Positions 25,302-33,807 of a stretch of DNA of 64,000 bases are shown piece by piece (position 1 is the first letter of the stretch; each line of letters begins with the position of its first letter). Source of the stretch: Kitasatospora cineracea (GTDB lineage Bacteria > Actinomycetota > Actinomycetes > Streptomycetales > Streptomycetaceae); assembly GCF_003751605.1 (NCBI RefSeq), contig NZ_RJVJ01000003.1:707775-771774 (forward strand). The letters are read 5' to 3'. The notes under the pieces are model-generated. The model did not search any database. It was not told the origin of the DNA and saw nothing but the letters and a program-made list of their open reading frames with translations. The position numbers and the translations under genes are program-made.

Positions 25302-25481
25302 ATGACGTATCTTGAGGTCGCCCTGAAGGTGACACCGGCACACCGCGCCGCGGCTGCGGCCGTCCACGAGAAGTCCAGGCAGCCGTACCTGGACAGCGAC
25401 TTGTTCACCCGGGCCGTGGCCGCCGCTCTGGCCCCGCCGCCGGAAGCGGCGCCCGGGGTTCGGGTCCACGACAGCCACTGA
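25302..25481 (+). pseudogene. short remnant of an antibiotic-monooxygenase-like dimeric barrel protein
   Basis: ATG at 25302 opens 59 codons: TYLEVALKVTPAHRAAAAAV then HEKSRQPYLDSDLFTRAVAA. The start and the DLFTRAV segment resemble a streptomycete family of about 90 residues with a ferredoxin-like monooxygenase fold. Some 30 central residues appear to have been removed in frame. The family match is from memory of its typical start, so identity is tentative. It lies three bases past the read-through end of the TusA-like frame. Confidence 0.4.
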
Positions 25482-25539
25482 ACGGCGGCCACGGCACGCC
25501 CGCCGCCCCGTCCATCGATCCGAGACGACAGGCAGAGTG

Positions 25540-26073
25540 ATGCACGACCTCGACGAACTGCTCCGCGACTACGACCGGGCCCGCGCCTACACGGACGAGC
25601 TGTGGCGGGACCTGACGCCGGACGAGGTGACCTGGCGTCCGCACGAGGACTCCAGCGCCATCGGCTGGCACCTCGGCCACCAGGCGCACGTCGCCCACTT
25701 CATGATCCGCAACCTCACCGCGGCCGAACCCAGCCCCGACCCCGAACTGGACGGGATCATGGACTCGGCCAACCCCGAGAAGTTCCGCGGCGCGCTGCCG
25801 ACCGTCGAACGGCTCACCGCGTTCCGCGACACCGTCGCCGAACGGGTCCACGCCCGGATCGGCGCCATCGCCGCCGGACGGGTCGGCGCCCCGTCCCAAC
25901 TCGCCGTCGTCGCCCACCACTTGCTGATCGCCCTGATCAACCACGAGTACCAGCACGACCAGTGGATCGGCGAGGTCCGCACCGGCGCCCTCGGCCACCC
26001 GCTGCCGCCCGACCCCCGCTCGGACCGGCTGCGGCGCATCGACGGCTACCTCGTCCTCACCGCCCCCGCCTGA
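25540..26073 (+). CDS. DinB-fold protein
   Basis: The 177-residue protein (a GTG one codon earlier is also possible) has a DinB/YfiT four-helix bundle with the His triad in GWHLGHQAHVAHF and INHEYQHDQWIGE, which binds a divalent metal. LWRDLTPDEVTWRPHEDSSA is the typical first loop. Related domains act as thiol-dependent transferases using mycothiol or bacillithiol, or form the first half of EgtB. It is cytoplasmic and its exact reaction is unknown. The next ORF on the strand is a truncated SDR gene 43 bases on. Confidence 0.88.
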   Translation: MHDLDELLRDYDRARAYTDELWRDLTPDEVTWRPHEDSSAIGWHLGHQAHVAHFMIRNLTAAEPSPDPELDGIMDSANPEKFRGALPTVERLTAFRDTVAERVHARIGAIAAGRVGAPSQLAVVAHHLLIALINHEYQHDQWIGEVRTGALGHPLPPDPRSDRLRRIDGYLVLTAPA

Positions 26074-26116
26074 TCCGAACCCGGCCCATCCACCTGTCAG
26101 CCTCCAGGAGCACCCC

Positions 26117-26260
26117 ATGAACGGCGCCACCGACTTCACCGGCCGGCAGGCCGTCGTCATCGGCGGCACCAGCGGCATCGGCCACGCCGTCGCCCGCCAC
26201 GCGGGCCCCTGCACCGTGGCGTTCGACTGCAGCCCCGAGTGCGGCGCCCGGACCTCCAGT
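26117..26260 (+). pseudogene. SDR gene reduced to its first 30 codons
   Basis: ATG at 26117 begins NGATDFTGRQAVVIGGTSGI followed by GHAVAR, the start of a short-chain dehydrogenase with its cofactor glycines. The homology stops after about 29 codons and the rest is unrelated sequence leading to a terminator hairpin. The remaining 220 codons of such a gene are absent. Confidence 0.7.
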
Positions 26261-26299
26261 GCCTCTCCACCCCGGCCGGACACAGGTGCTGTGGACCTG

Positions 26300-26334
26300 G
26301 GCGGCCCTTCCCGCCAGCGGGCGGAAGGGCCGCC
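26300..26334 (-). terminator. terminator hairpin for the erythromycin-esterase-like gene
   Basis: GGCGGCCCTTCCCGCC (26300-26315) pairs with GGCGGAAGGGCCGCC (26320-26334), with one bulged base and a four-base loop. It lies 20 bases beyond the stop of the minus-strand gene. Confidence 0.65.
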
Positions 26335-26354
26335 TCGTCGGGCGGGGCGCACGG

Positions 26355-27737
26355 TCAGAAGGTACGGGCCCGGGTGACCTGGTGCAGGTGGATCAGGACG
26401 TCGTAGGCCCCACCGACCGCAAGCCGCGGCATCGGGTCGCTGACGTAGACCGACCCGGCGTCGTAGGTCGGCCGGGTCACGTCCAGCCAGTCGCGCACCG
26501 CCCGCGGAGCGGCGCGCAGGTCGACGTAGTAGTCCCGGTAGCGGACCCGGTCCAGGGTGTACTCGTTCATGTCCGGAGTGGCCGGCGGAACGGTGACGGT
26601 CCTCCAGTTGTCGGTGAGCACCGCGTCGTTGGTGAGGAAGGAACCGCTGTCGAAGGTGAAGCCGACGGCCACGTAGCCGCTCCCGTAGGCGTCACGCAAC
26701 CAGGAGCCCTGTGGCTTCGGGTACAGGAAAGGGTCGGTGGACGCGTAGCCCGCGTGCCCGTTGTGCGCCGACACGAGCACTTTCCCGCCAGTGCGCCGCT
26801 GCCACCACGTGACGTTGTCCGCCATGGCGCGATCGCGCAACTGCTCGGCGGCGGAGACGGAGGCCGGATCGCCCAGGTCGAGCGTGGCGAAGGCGAAGGT
26901 CCGGGCGATGTTCCGGGCGTGCTGCACCGCCCAGGCGTGGTCCTCCTGGCCGGAGGCCCCGGTACCGCTCGCGGTGACCAGGTCGAGCGCCTGCTGCGCC
27001 TTGGCGGCGTTGGCCCGGCGCGCCTCGAGCGGCTCGCGCAGGTAGGCGAAGACGTCGTCGAAGGGCCGCAGGTCCCGGTAGAGCTCTTCGAGCCGGGGGA
27101 GGACGTCGGGGTCGGCCCCGCGCACGTAGGAGGCGACCTGTTCGAAGAGCGGGTCCCCGAGCCTGGGCAGGCCCAGGTCGTCGCCCACGAAGTGCACCGG
27201 ACTGTCCGGCCGGCTCCGGTTGTGGGAACGCATCCACGCGATCAGTTCCGCGAACTCCTCCCGGTCCCACGGGCTGCCGCCCAGCGCGTCCTTCACCACC
27301 TGTCGCGCATCGCCCGGCCCGCCCTGCACGTACGCGTCGATCTGCAGACTGCTGCTCCAACTCGCCTCCAGGGCGAAAGCGGTGAAGCCCTTCTCCTGGA
27401 CGAGGTAGCGCAGCATCCGCTGCTTCATCGCGAAGAACTCGTGCGAGCCGTGGGTGGCCTCCCCGAGGCCGACCACCTCGGCATCCCCGACCATGGCGCC
27501 CAGGGCCCGCAGGTCGGCAGTGCCGCCCCCGGCCTCCGTCGTCCGCAGCGGCCGGGCGGCCTCCTGCAGCGCGCGCACCACGGCGGAGCGCCGGGCGGCA
27601 TCCGGGTCCGCGGCCGTTCCGGACGCGCCGCCCGAGGCCGTCGGCGCGGCGACCGCCACCGCCGGCATCAGCACGGATGCGGCGGCCGCCGCCACCACCA
27701 GTACTCCACGACGCCCGAACCGCCTGCTGCCAGCCAT
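26355..27737 (-). CDS. exported erythromycin esterase family protein
   Basis: The 460-residue protein begins with SRRFGRRGVLVVAAAAASVL, a twin-arginine-like signal followed by a hydrophobic core and Ala-X-Ala sites near residue 30. The mature part matches the EreA/SuccinoG family: VVGLGEATHGSHEFFAMKQR (family Glu and His), FALEASWSSSLQIDAYVQGG, VHFVGDDLGLP and KVLVSAHNGHAGY. Members hydrolyse macrolide lactones or other esters; most are of unknown substrate. It would act outside the membrane. A terminator follows the gene and a 16-bp direct repeat lies just upstream of its start. Confidence 0.9.
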   Translation of the reverse strand: MAGSRRFGRRGVLVVAAAAASVLMPAVAVAAPTASGGASGTAADPDAARRSAVVRALQEAARPLRTTEAGGGTADLRALGAMVGDAEVVGLGEATHGSHEFFAMKQRMLRYLVQEKGFTAFALEASWSSSLQIDAYVQGGPGDARQVVKDALGGSPWDREEFAELIAWMRSHNRSRPDSPVHFVGDDLGLPRLGDPLFEQVASYVRGADPDVLPRLEELYRDLRPFDDVFAYLREPLEARRANAAKAQQALDLVTASGTGASGQEDHAWAVQHARNIARTFAFATLDLGDPASVSAAEQLRDRAMADNVTWWQRRTGGKVLVSAHNGHAGYASTDPFLYPKPQGSWLRDAYGSGYVAVGFTFDSGSFLTNDAVLTDNWRTVTVPPATPDMNEYTLDRVRYRDYYVDLRAAPRAVRDWLDVTRPTYDAGSVYVSDPMPRLAVGGAYDVLIHLHQVTRARTF

Positions 27738-28510
27738 CCCTCGACCACTCCTCACCCCGGGACGACGCCGATGACCTCGGCGTCCGATGACCTCGGCGTC
27801 CGATGAGTTGATCTTCGCCTCGACGGGTCCCGTCGCGCGCTGGGGCGCGCACCCGTCCTCACCGGGGGGAAACCCCCGCAGGAACCCGCCGGCCGGCCCC
27901 CGCCCCGCGCGACACCGCCGCCCAGGAGCGGGCGCGTCGGCAAGGAACCCCCACCGCGCCCCGGTACCCGCCCGGCTGCCTGCCGGCTCCCTGTGCCGCC
28001 GGGGCATCCGCGCGCGCCCCTCCCCGGCGGTGAAGCAGTTCAGGGCCGCCAGGTGCCGGGCGAATCGGTCCGCCCGGGACGCCGCCGGTCGCGAGGCCCG
28101 CCTCGCCTTCGCCGCGGCCTGTTCGGCCGGCGCCTCGTCCCCTCGGCGCCGAGTCCTGAGGGAGCTGAGGCCGCTGCCGCCGCTGCCCTCATCGCCGCAC
28201 AGCGCCCGGGCGGTGAACCGGTCAGCACAAGCCACGGCCCCGACAGAGCCCTCCCGGCCTTCGCCATCGATCTCCGGCCGCCCGCCGTCGAGGTGCTCGA
28301 CCGCGTGATCGCCGAGGATCCCGAGCCCGCCGACCCGAGGATGGCCCCACCAATGCGGAAAGGGCGCCAGCCAGCACGCTCCGCTTTCCTTCCGGTCCAA
28401 CTGCTGGGGCCCGCCTGCTCCCCGTGGCCGCTGGCCTTCCTGACAGGTCTGACGAGATCGTCCGGCTGGACCGTCCGGCGTGAGGACGGCGCTCCGGCCG
28501 GTGGCCGGGG
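27738..28510. other. 770-base gap, tandem repeat, no gene seen
   Basis: At 27770-27801 the 16-bp unit GATGACCTCGGCGTCC occurs twice in tandem and a third partial copy begins. This lies in the upstream region of the esterase gene, where a regulator could bind. The rest, to 28510, has only GC-driven open frames with no recognisable protein on either strand. Confidence 0.5.
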
Positions 28511-29005
28511 CTACGGCCGGTTGGCCGCGGCCGGGTCGGCGCCGTCGTCGGCGGGCAGGTCCCGCTCGTAGTGGACGAAGCGGTCGGCCGGGACGAAGGT
28601 GTCGTAGAGGCGGCGGGCGGGGTTGTCGTGCGCGGTGAGCCAGTGCACGCGTGCCCAACCGCGGACGGTGGCGAGGTCGAAGAGGTCTTGGAGGAGCAGG
28701 CGGCCCGCCCCGAGCCCGCGGTGGGCGGGGTCGACGAAGAGGTCCTCCAGGTAGCAGACCTGCCCGGTGAGCCACGTGCTGTGGTGGAGCACGCTGTTGG
28801 TGATGCCGATCACCGTGCCGTCGTGCTCGGCGACGCGGCCCAGCAGCGGCTGGTGCGGATCGAGGAGCCGTCGCCAGGTGGAGTCGGTGACCGCTGCGGG
28901 CACGGTGGACTCGTAGAAGTCGAGGTACCCGGCCCACAGCCGGCGCCAGTCCTTCTCGTCAGCTGCGGCGAGGTCACGGATGACGATCGTGGGGGTTTCG
29001 GACAT
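28511..29005 (-). CDS. GNAT-family N-acetyltransferase
   Basis: The 164-residue protein has the GNAT fold: IVIRDLAAADEKDWRRLWAG (first strand and helix), LEDLFVDPAHRGLGAGRLLL with the acetyl-CoA-binding RGLGAG loop, and RVHWLTAHDNPARRLYDTF. Such enzymes acetylate an amine on a small molecule or protein. ATG at 29005 begins SETPTIVIRD. No partner gene is close by, so the substrate cannot be guessed. Confidence 0.92.
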   Translation of the reverse strand: MSETPTIVIRDLAAADEKDWRRLWAGYLDFYESTVPAAVTDSTWRRLLDPHQPLLGRVAEHDGTVIGITNSVLHHSTWLTGQVCYLEDLFVDPAHRGLGAGRLLLQDLFDLATVRGWARVHWLTAHDNPARRLYDTFVPADRFVHYERDLPADDGADPAAANRP

Positions 29006-29219
29006 CTGGGCTCCAGGTGAGGCTGCTCGGGGGTGCTCGTGGGCGAGCGGGCCGTGGTGACGGCCGGCACAGCGAGAGTCTTGCCCAGGTCCTCCACCCC
29101 GCTCTACCCGGGGCGGCGCCTGACGAAGGCGGCCGTGCCGCCCACGGCAGGGCGCGATCGTCACCCAGCGGCCGCACGGAAGTCTCTGCCCCTCAGGCCC
29201 GCTCACGCTCCGGTTCTGC

Positions 29220-29640
29220 TCACGTCCGCTGCACGCCGTGCTTGGCGAGGGCCGCGAGCTGATCGGGCTTCAGCTCGCTGCGGTGGCGCCCGGCGCCGGG
29301 GAGGAAGGCGCCCAGCGCCACCGTCCGCGCCTCCTCCGCGCCGTCGGCGTCGGCCGCCGCCCGTTCCAGCCCTTCCCGGTGCGGGCACGGCACCCGCGCG
29401 CGCCCCTCCGGACGGCGAACTGCGCCAGCGCGGCGACACCCCGGGCGGAGCGGTCGGCCACCCGCTTCTCCGGCGGGAAGCCGTTCGTCACCCCGGCCAC
29501 GGTGCTGCAGGCGACAGCCGGCGAGCCGGTCCGCTCGTGCCACTCCCGGCAGCGCTTCATCCCCTCCTGCCAGTACGCGCTCTTGCTGCGGAACACCCGC
29601 GCGGCCAGAGCAGTGCCAGCGCGTCCTGACTCACCGCGGT
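29220..29640 (-). pseudogene. helicase-associated domain gene, frameshifted
   Basis: One minus-strand frame gives KSAYWQEGMKRCREWHERTG, the opening of a helicase-associated repeat. A neighbouring frame gives ARTVALGAFLPGAGRHRSEL and KPDQLAALAKHGVQRT before a stop, the end of such a repeat. The two parts are joined only through a frameshift near 29390. These domains are common in large helicases near chromosome ends and on plasmids of streptomycetes. The helicase body is absent. Confidence 0.6.
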
Positions 29641-29869
29641 CCGGGAACGCACCGGCAGGGTGAACGCCCCCGAAACCACCCGCGCCCTCACCAGCCGAAA
29701 CGGCCCTCTCCGCGCCGCGCCCGGTGGTGCGCTGGCCGCCGATCTGCGGCACGGCCAGGGCCAGGGCCTCGAGCATCCGGGCGCCGTAGGAGCGAACCGC
29801 GGTCAAGATCCGCCCCGGCGGCCCGGGGGAGGGGCGGCGACGACGTGGAGCCGGCTCGCCGCCGCGGGC

Positions 29870-30478
29870 TCACGGCAGCGGTCGGCCGGTCACGGCGCGG
29901 GCGTAGGAGCGCAGGGCGGCGATGACTTCGGCGCGGGTGCGACGGCCGGACAGGACCTCCATCTGGTAGCCGTCCTCCATGGCGACGAAGTTGGCGGCGA
30001 GCAGCCGGGGCGGGTCGGTGAGCGTGAAGTGGCCCTGAGCCTGGCCGAGGGTCAGGACCGAGGCGTAGACGGTGATCTGACGCTCCGTCAGGGCGCTGTC
30101 GAGGGCGGCGGCGCGGGCGTCGCGCAGGCAGCGCGGCCAGTACTCGAACAGCAGGCGCGTCATGGCGTCGTCCGGGCCGGTGGCGACGCCCTCCTCGATG
30201 CAGGCGGTCAGTTTGGCGCGGGCGTCCTCGTGGCGGTCGGCGGCCTCCTCCCGGCCACGGCTGAAGCGCTCGATGGCCTGCTGGTAGGTGGCGTGGACGA
30301 GGGCGTCCAGGTCGCCGTAGTAGAGCACGGCGGCCGGGGTGACGCCGATCTCGTTGGCGACGTCGCGCAGCCGCAGCCCCTCCAGGCCGCGGGCCACCAG
30401 AGCCCGCTGCACCGCCTCGTTCAGCTCTGCACGCCGTGCCTCCTTGCCGCCGCCACCGCGCTTGCCGGCTCCCGCCAC
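29870..30478 (-). CDS. TetR-family regulator
   Basis: The 202-residue protein has an N-terminal TetR helix-turn-helix (VQRALVARGLEGLRLRDVAN, EIGVTPAAVLYYGDLDALVH) and a BetI-like C-terminal ligand domain (LTACIEEGVATGPDDAMTRL). It is divergent from a permease-nitrilase pair; the 105-base gap contains a palindrome that is probably its operator. It likely represses the transport and hydrolysis of an amide or nitrile compound until that compound, or its amine, is present. Confidence 0.9.
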   Translation of the reverse strand: MAGAGKRGGGGKEARRAELNEAVQRALVARGLEGLRLRDVANEIGVTPAAVLYYGDLDALVHATYQQAIERFSRGREEAADRHEDARAKLTACIEEGVATGPDDAMTRLLFEYWPRCLRDARAAALDSALTERQITVYASVLTLGQAQGHFTLTDPPRLLAANFVAMEDGYQMEVLSGRRTRAEVIAALRSYARAVTGRPLP

Positions 30479-30562
30479 GTCGCTTCCCCTCAGTCGGCCT
30501 GGTCGCTTGCGCAGAGTTTAACAAAATGCCGGAAGGACCTTGACAGGGCCGCCCCACACTTC

Positions 30563-30578
30563 TTAAATCCAGATTTAA
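30563..30578. promoter_or_regulatory. palindromic operator for the TetR regulator
   Basis: TTAAATCCAGATTTAA, two 7-bp arms around CA, ends five bases before the permease start codon. The half-site-like TTTAACAAA occurs at its right edge and again at 30517-30525 close to the TetR start. AT-rich symmetry in this position strongly suggests repression by the divergent TetR protein. Confidence 0.7.
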
Positions 30579-30583
30579 CAAAG

Positions 30584-32122
30584 ATGTCCGAGCCACTTCC
30601 GAACGAGGAACCCGTGACACTCAGAACGAACACCGACGCACCCCCGGCCCCGCCCCCCGCCTCCGACAAGGGGCTGCGCAGCGGCTCGGTGGGGCTGCTC
30701 GGCGCGGTGGCGCTCGGGCTCTCCTCGACCGCCCCGGCCTACTCCATCGCCGTCACCCTGGGCCTGGTCACCCTGACCGTCGGCCACCTCGCGCCGGCCT
30801 CGCTGCTGATCGGCTTCGTGCCGATCCTGCTGACCGCCCTCGCCTTCCGCGAGCTCAACCGGGAGATGCCGGACTGCGGAACCACCTTCGTCTGGACCAC
30901 CCGCGCCTTCGGCCCGCTCGCGGGCTGGCTCGCCGGCGGCTGGGTGGTGCAGACCGCCACCCTCATCGCCATGACCGCGCTCTCCCAGGTCGGCGCCACC
31001 TACCTGCTGTCCGTCCTCGCCCCGGACCGGTACGCCGGGAGCACCGTCGCCGTCACCGCCACCGCGCTGCTCCTGCTGGCCGGCTGCACCGCGGTCGCCC
31101 GCCGCGGCGTGCAGATCGCCGCGTCCCTCCAGTACCTGCTGCTCGGACTCCAGCTGACCGCACTGCTCGGCTTCGGCGCCGCGGCGCTCGCCCGGCCCGG
31201 CGCCAGCACGCCCTCGCTCTCCTGGCTGAACCCGTTCGCCTACGGCGGCGCGGGCCCGTTCGCCGAGTCGGTGCTGCTCTGCCTCTACATCTACTGGGGC
31301 TGGGACGCGCTGATCACCGTCAACGAGGAGAGCCGCGACGCGGACAAGGTGCCCGGCCGGGCCGTCCTGGTCTCGACCTGCGTCCTGCTCGGCACCTACC
31401 TGTTCACCGCCTTCGCCGCCGTCTCCTTCGCCGGCACCGGCACCGACGGCCCCGGCCTCGGCAACCCCGACAACGCGACCGACGTCCTGGCCACCCTCGC
31501 CCCGCCGGTGGTCGGCGACGCGCTCGCGGTGCTGGTGAAGCTGGCCGTCGCCGTCTCGGCGGTCTCCGCGCTGCTCAGCTGCCTGGTCAGCGCCCCGCGC
31601 GGGACGCTGTCGATGGCCGCGCACGGCGCACTGCCACCCGCCTTCGCCCGCCTCCACCCCCGCCACCGCACCCCGGCCTTCGGCACCCTCTGCTTCGGCG
31701 CCGCGACCGGCCTGCTGCTGGTGGTGCTCGAACTGCTCTCGGCCCGCTTCCTGGGCGACGCCATCCTCTCCGTCGGCCTGCTGATCGCCTGCTACTACGG
31801 CGTCACCGCCCTGGCCTGCGTCCGGTACTTCCGCAGCCACCTGCGCCGCTCCGCCCGCGACCTGCTCCTCAAGGGCGTGCTGCCGCTGCTGGGCGGCCTG
31901 ATGATGCTGGCCGCCTTCGTCCGCAGCGCCATCGACATGTACGCCCCGAGCTACGGCGACACCTCCTTCCACGGCGTCGGCGGGGTCTTCCTGCTCGGTA
32001 TCGGCTCCGTCGCCGTCGGCGCGGTCGTGATGCTCGCACTGCGCCCGCGCCACACCCGTTTCTTCCGCGAAGGCCGCCGCGCCGTCGCCGAACTGACCGT
32101 CACCGAACCCACCGAGGACTGA
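30584..32122 (+). CDS. APC-superfamily amino acid/amine permease
   Basis: The 512-residue membrane protein has about 12 hydrophobic helices and the APC-type first helix GLLGAVALGLSSTAPAYSIA. REMPDCGTTFVWTTRAFGPL, TM5-6 SVLLCLYIYWGWDALITVNE with following ESRDADKVPGRA, and AVSALLSCLVSAPRGTLSMA are family landmarks. It would import an amino acid or amine with protons. The ATG at 30584 lies just after the operator. A carbon-nitrogen hydrolase gene follows by four bases, so the two form an operon under the divergent TetR regulator. Confidence 0.92.
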   Translation: MSEPLPNEEPVTLRTNTDAPPAPPPASDKGLRSGSVGLLGAVALGLSSTAPAYSIAVTLGLVTLTVGHLAPASLLIGFVPILLTALAFRELNREMPDCGTTFVWTTRAFGPLAGWLAGGWVVQTATLIAMTALSQVGATYLLSVLAPDRYAGSTVAVTATALLLLAGCTAVARRGVQIAASLQYLLLGLQLTALLGFGAAALARPGASTPSLSWLNPFAYGGAGPFAESVLLCLYIYWGWDALITVNEESRDADKVPGRAVLVSTCVLLGTYLFTAFAAVSFAGTGTDGPGLGNPDNATDVLATLAPPVVGDALAVLVKLAVAVSAVSALLSCLVSAPRGTLSMAAHGALPPAFARLHPRHRTPAFGTLCFGAATGLLLVVLELLSARFLGDAILSVGLLIACYYGVTALACVRYFRSHLRRSARDLLLKGVLPLLGGLMMLAAFVRSAIDMYAPSYGDTSFHGVGGVFLLGIGSVAVGAVVMLALRPRHTRFFREGRRAVAELTVTEPTED

Positions 32123-32126
32123 ACCC

Positions 32127-33392
32127 GTGCGCACCCTGGCCATCGCCGCCCTCCAGACCGCCCCCGTCGCCCATGACCTCGAGGCCAGCTGGGACCGCTT
32201 CGCCCAACGCGTCCGCACCACGCGCGAACTGTTCCCGCACGTCCAACTGGTCGTCGTCCCCGAGCTGTTCCTCGCAGCAGAGGGCCCCCTGCTGGAGCCC
32301 GCCCCCGCCGACTGGATGCACCGGGCCGCCGTGCCGGTGCCCGGACCGCTCACCGACCGGATCGGGGCGCTGGCCGCCGAGACCGGCCTCTGGCTGGTTC
32401 CCGGCTCGCTCTTCGAACGGACGCCCGAGGGCACCGTGCACAACACCGCCCTGGTCTTCTCGCCCGACGGCGAGTTGGTCGCCCGCTACCGCAAGGTCTT
32501 CCCCTGGCAGCCCTACGAACAGGCCGAGCCCGGCGACCGGTTCACCGTGTTCGAGATGCCCGGCGTCGGCCGGATCGGGCTCGCCATCTGCTACGACGGC
32601 TCCTTCCCGGAGACGGTGCGCCAACTGGCCTGGCTGGGGGCGGAAGTGGTGATCCAACCCACCCTCACCACCACCCGCGACCGGGAGATGGAACTGGTCT
32701 GCGCCCGCGCCAACGCCTGGACCAACCAGGTCTACGTGGTCAACGTCAACACCCCCGACCCGTACGGCGTCGGCCACAGCGCCGTGGTCGACCCCGAGGG
32801 CACCGTCCGCCAGCAGGCCGGACCGGGAGAAGAAGCCCTGGTCGACGTGCTCGACCTGGACGCCGTCACCCGCGTCCGCCGCCACGGCTCGGCCGGCATC
32901 AACCGCCCCTGGGCCCAACTGGCCCGCTACGGCGCCGCCATCGAACTGCCCATGTACCGGGACGGCGTCATCCAGCCCCCGCCTGGCAGCAGCAGGACTG
33001 ACCCGTGCCCCGCCCCGCGGGCCGCCCCGCGCCCCGGGGCTTCGTTCATGCGAAGCGGTCCTGGTCCGACTTCTGTGGTGCGGATGCCTCCTGCGACTGT
33101 TGACCCCGCCGGAGCGCCTCCCGGGACCGTCTGGAAACGGCCGGCGGGGGCGGCGTTCGGGGTGGTGGTTCCGGGCTGTGCGCGAAGTACTGCCCCGGCT
33201 GGAAGAGTTGCTCTTCCTGGCGGCTTCGGAAACCAGGGCGGTGCCGGTGCAGGACGACGGCGACGTGAGCCGGGCCGGTGCCAGAGCCCGGACGGCCGGG
33301 GCCGCTGCCCGAGCTGCCCGGGCAGTGCGGGCAGTGCGGGCTCGTCGGGGCAGGTGCACGGATCCCGAAAGCGGCCCGTGCCGACGACCTGA
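32127..33392 (+). CDS. carbon-nitrogen hydrolase (nitrilase superfamily) with frameshifted, extended C-terminus
   Basis: The Glu-Lys-Cys triad is intact: Glu46 in VVVPELFL, Lys123 in YRKVFPWQPYEQ and Cys155 in LAICYDGSFPE. RANAWTNQVYVVNVN and GHSAVVDPEGTV also fit. The enzyme cleaves an amide or nitrile bond in the cytoplasm, and the coupled permease suggests it uses an imported compound. Family proteins end near residue 290, after MYRDGV. Here the frame runs on for about 130 Pro/Gly/Arg-rich residues with no homology. One extra C in the run at about 32975 would restore a natural end, AWQQQD and a stop at 33001. The catalytic domain is intact either way. Confidence 0.85.
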   Translation: MRTLAIAALQTAPVAHDLEASWDRFAQRVRTTRELFPHVQLVVVPELFLAAEGPLLEPAPADWMHRAAVPVPGPLTDRIGALAAETGLWLVPGSLFERTPEGTVHNTALVFSPDGELVARYRKVFPWQPYEQAEPGDRFTVFEMPGVGRIGLAICYDGSFPETVRQLAWLGAEVVIQPTLTTTRDREMELVCARANAWTNQVYVVNVNTPDPYGVGHSAVVDPEGTVRQQAGPGEEALVDVLDLDAVTRVRRHGSAGINRPWAQLARYGAAIELPMYRDGVIQPPPGSSRTDPCPAPRAAPRPGASFMRSGPGPTSVVRMPPATVDPAGAPPGTVWKRPAGAAFGVVVPGCARSTAPAGRVALPGGFGNQGGAGAGRRRREPGRCQSPDGRGRCPSCPGSAGSAGSSGQVHGSRKRPVPTT

Positions 33393-33807
33393 CCGGCCCT
33401 CACGCCTCCGTCGACGGTCTCGAACGAGATCTCGCCACCGTCACCGCCGGCCCAACTCCGCCGCGGGGCCCCAGCGCCGCGGCGGCCGATCGCCGATCCA
33501 CACCGCCCCGCAACGGCCAACGCCGTCTGGTGGGGCGAGGTCGAAGTCCATGCGGGCATGATCCCCTCCAGGCCCGTCAACGAGCCACGAAGGCCACCAG
33601 TCCCGAAACGTCACAGAGCGTGACCGCTCTGCGGAGGTCGGACCAGACCCGCGACCCGTGGTCAAAACCCTCCGCCCGTTCACTTCGGTCGATCACGAGG
33701 CCGGTCGGCAGCGAACTCCGTGCAGGCCGCCGGCCGCGGCCCGACGAAGGCCCGACCCCCTCGGAGTCTCGACGGCACCAGCCCAGCCTGCGCGACGCCG
33801 TCCCGGG
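33393..33807. other. 415-base gap without a clear gene
   Basis: Only shadow frames are open. A minus-strand ATG at about 33552 starts MDFDLAPPDGVG, which resembles the opening of a streptomycete hypothetical, but the frame loses sense within 15 codons, so at most it is a remnant. Confidence 0.3.

Noticed and set aside
28040..28500. Small frames in the gap before the acetyltransferase
   Set aside because: No ribosome sites and no family similarity, and all six frames are equally open.
30575..32446. Minus-strand frame opposite the permease
   Set aside because: Composition is dominated by Gly, Ala, Gln and Glu, typical of antisense shadows; the plus strand carries the real membrane protein.
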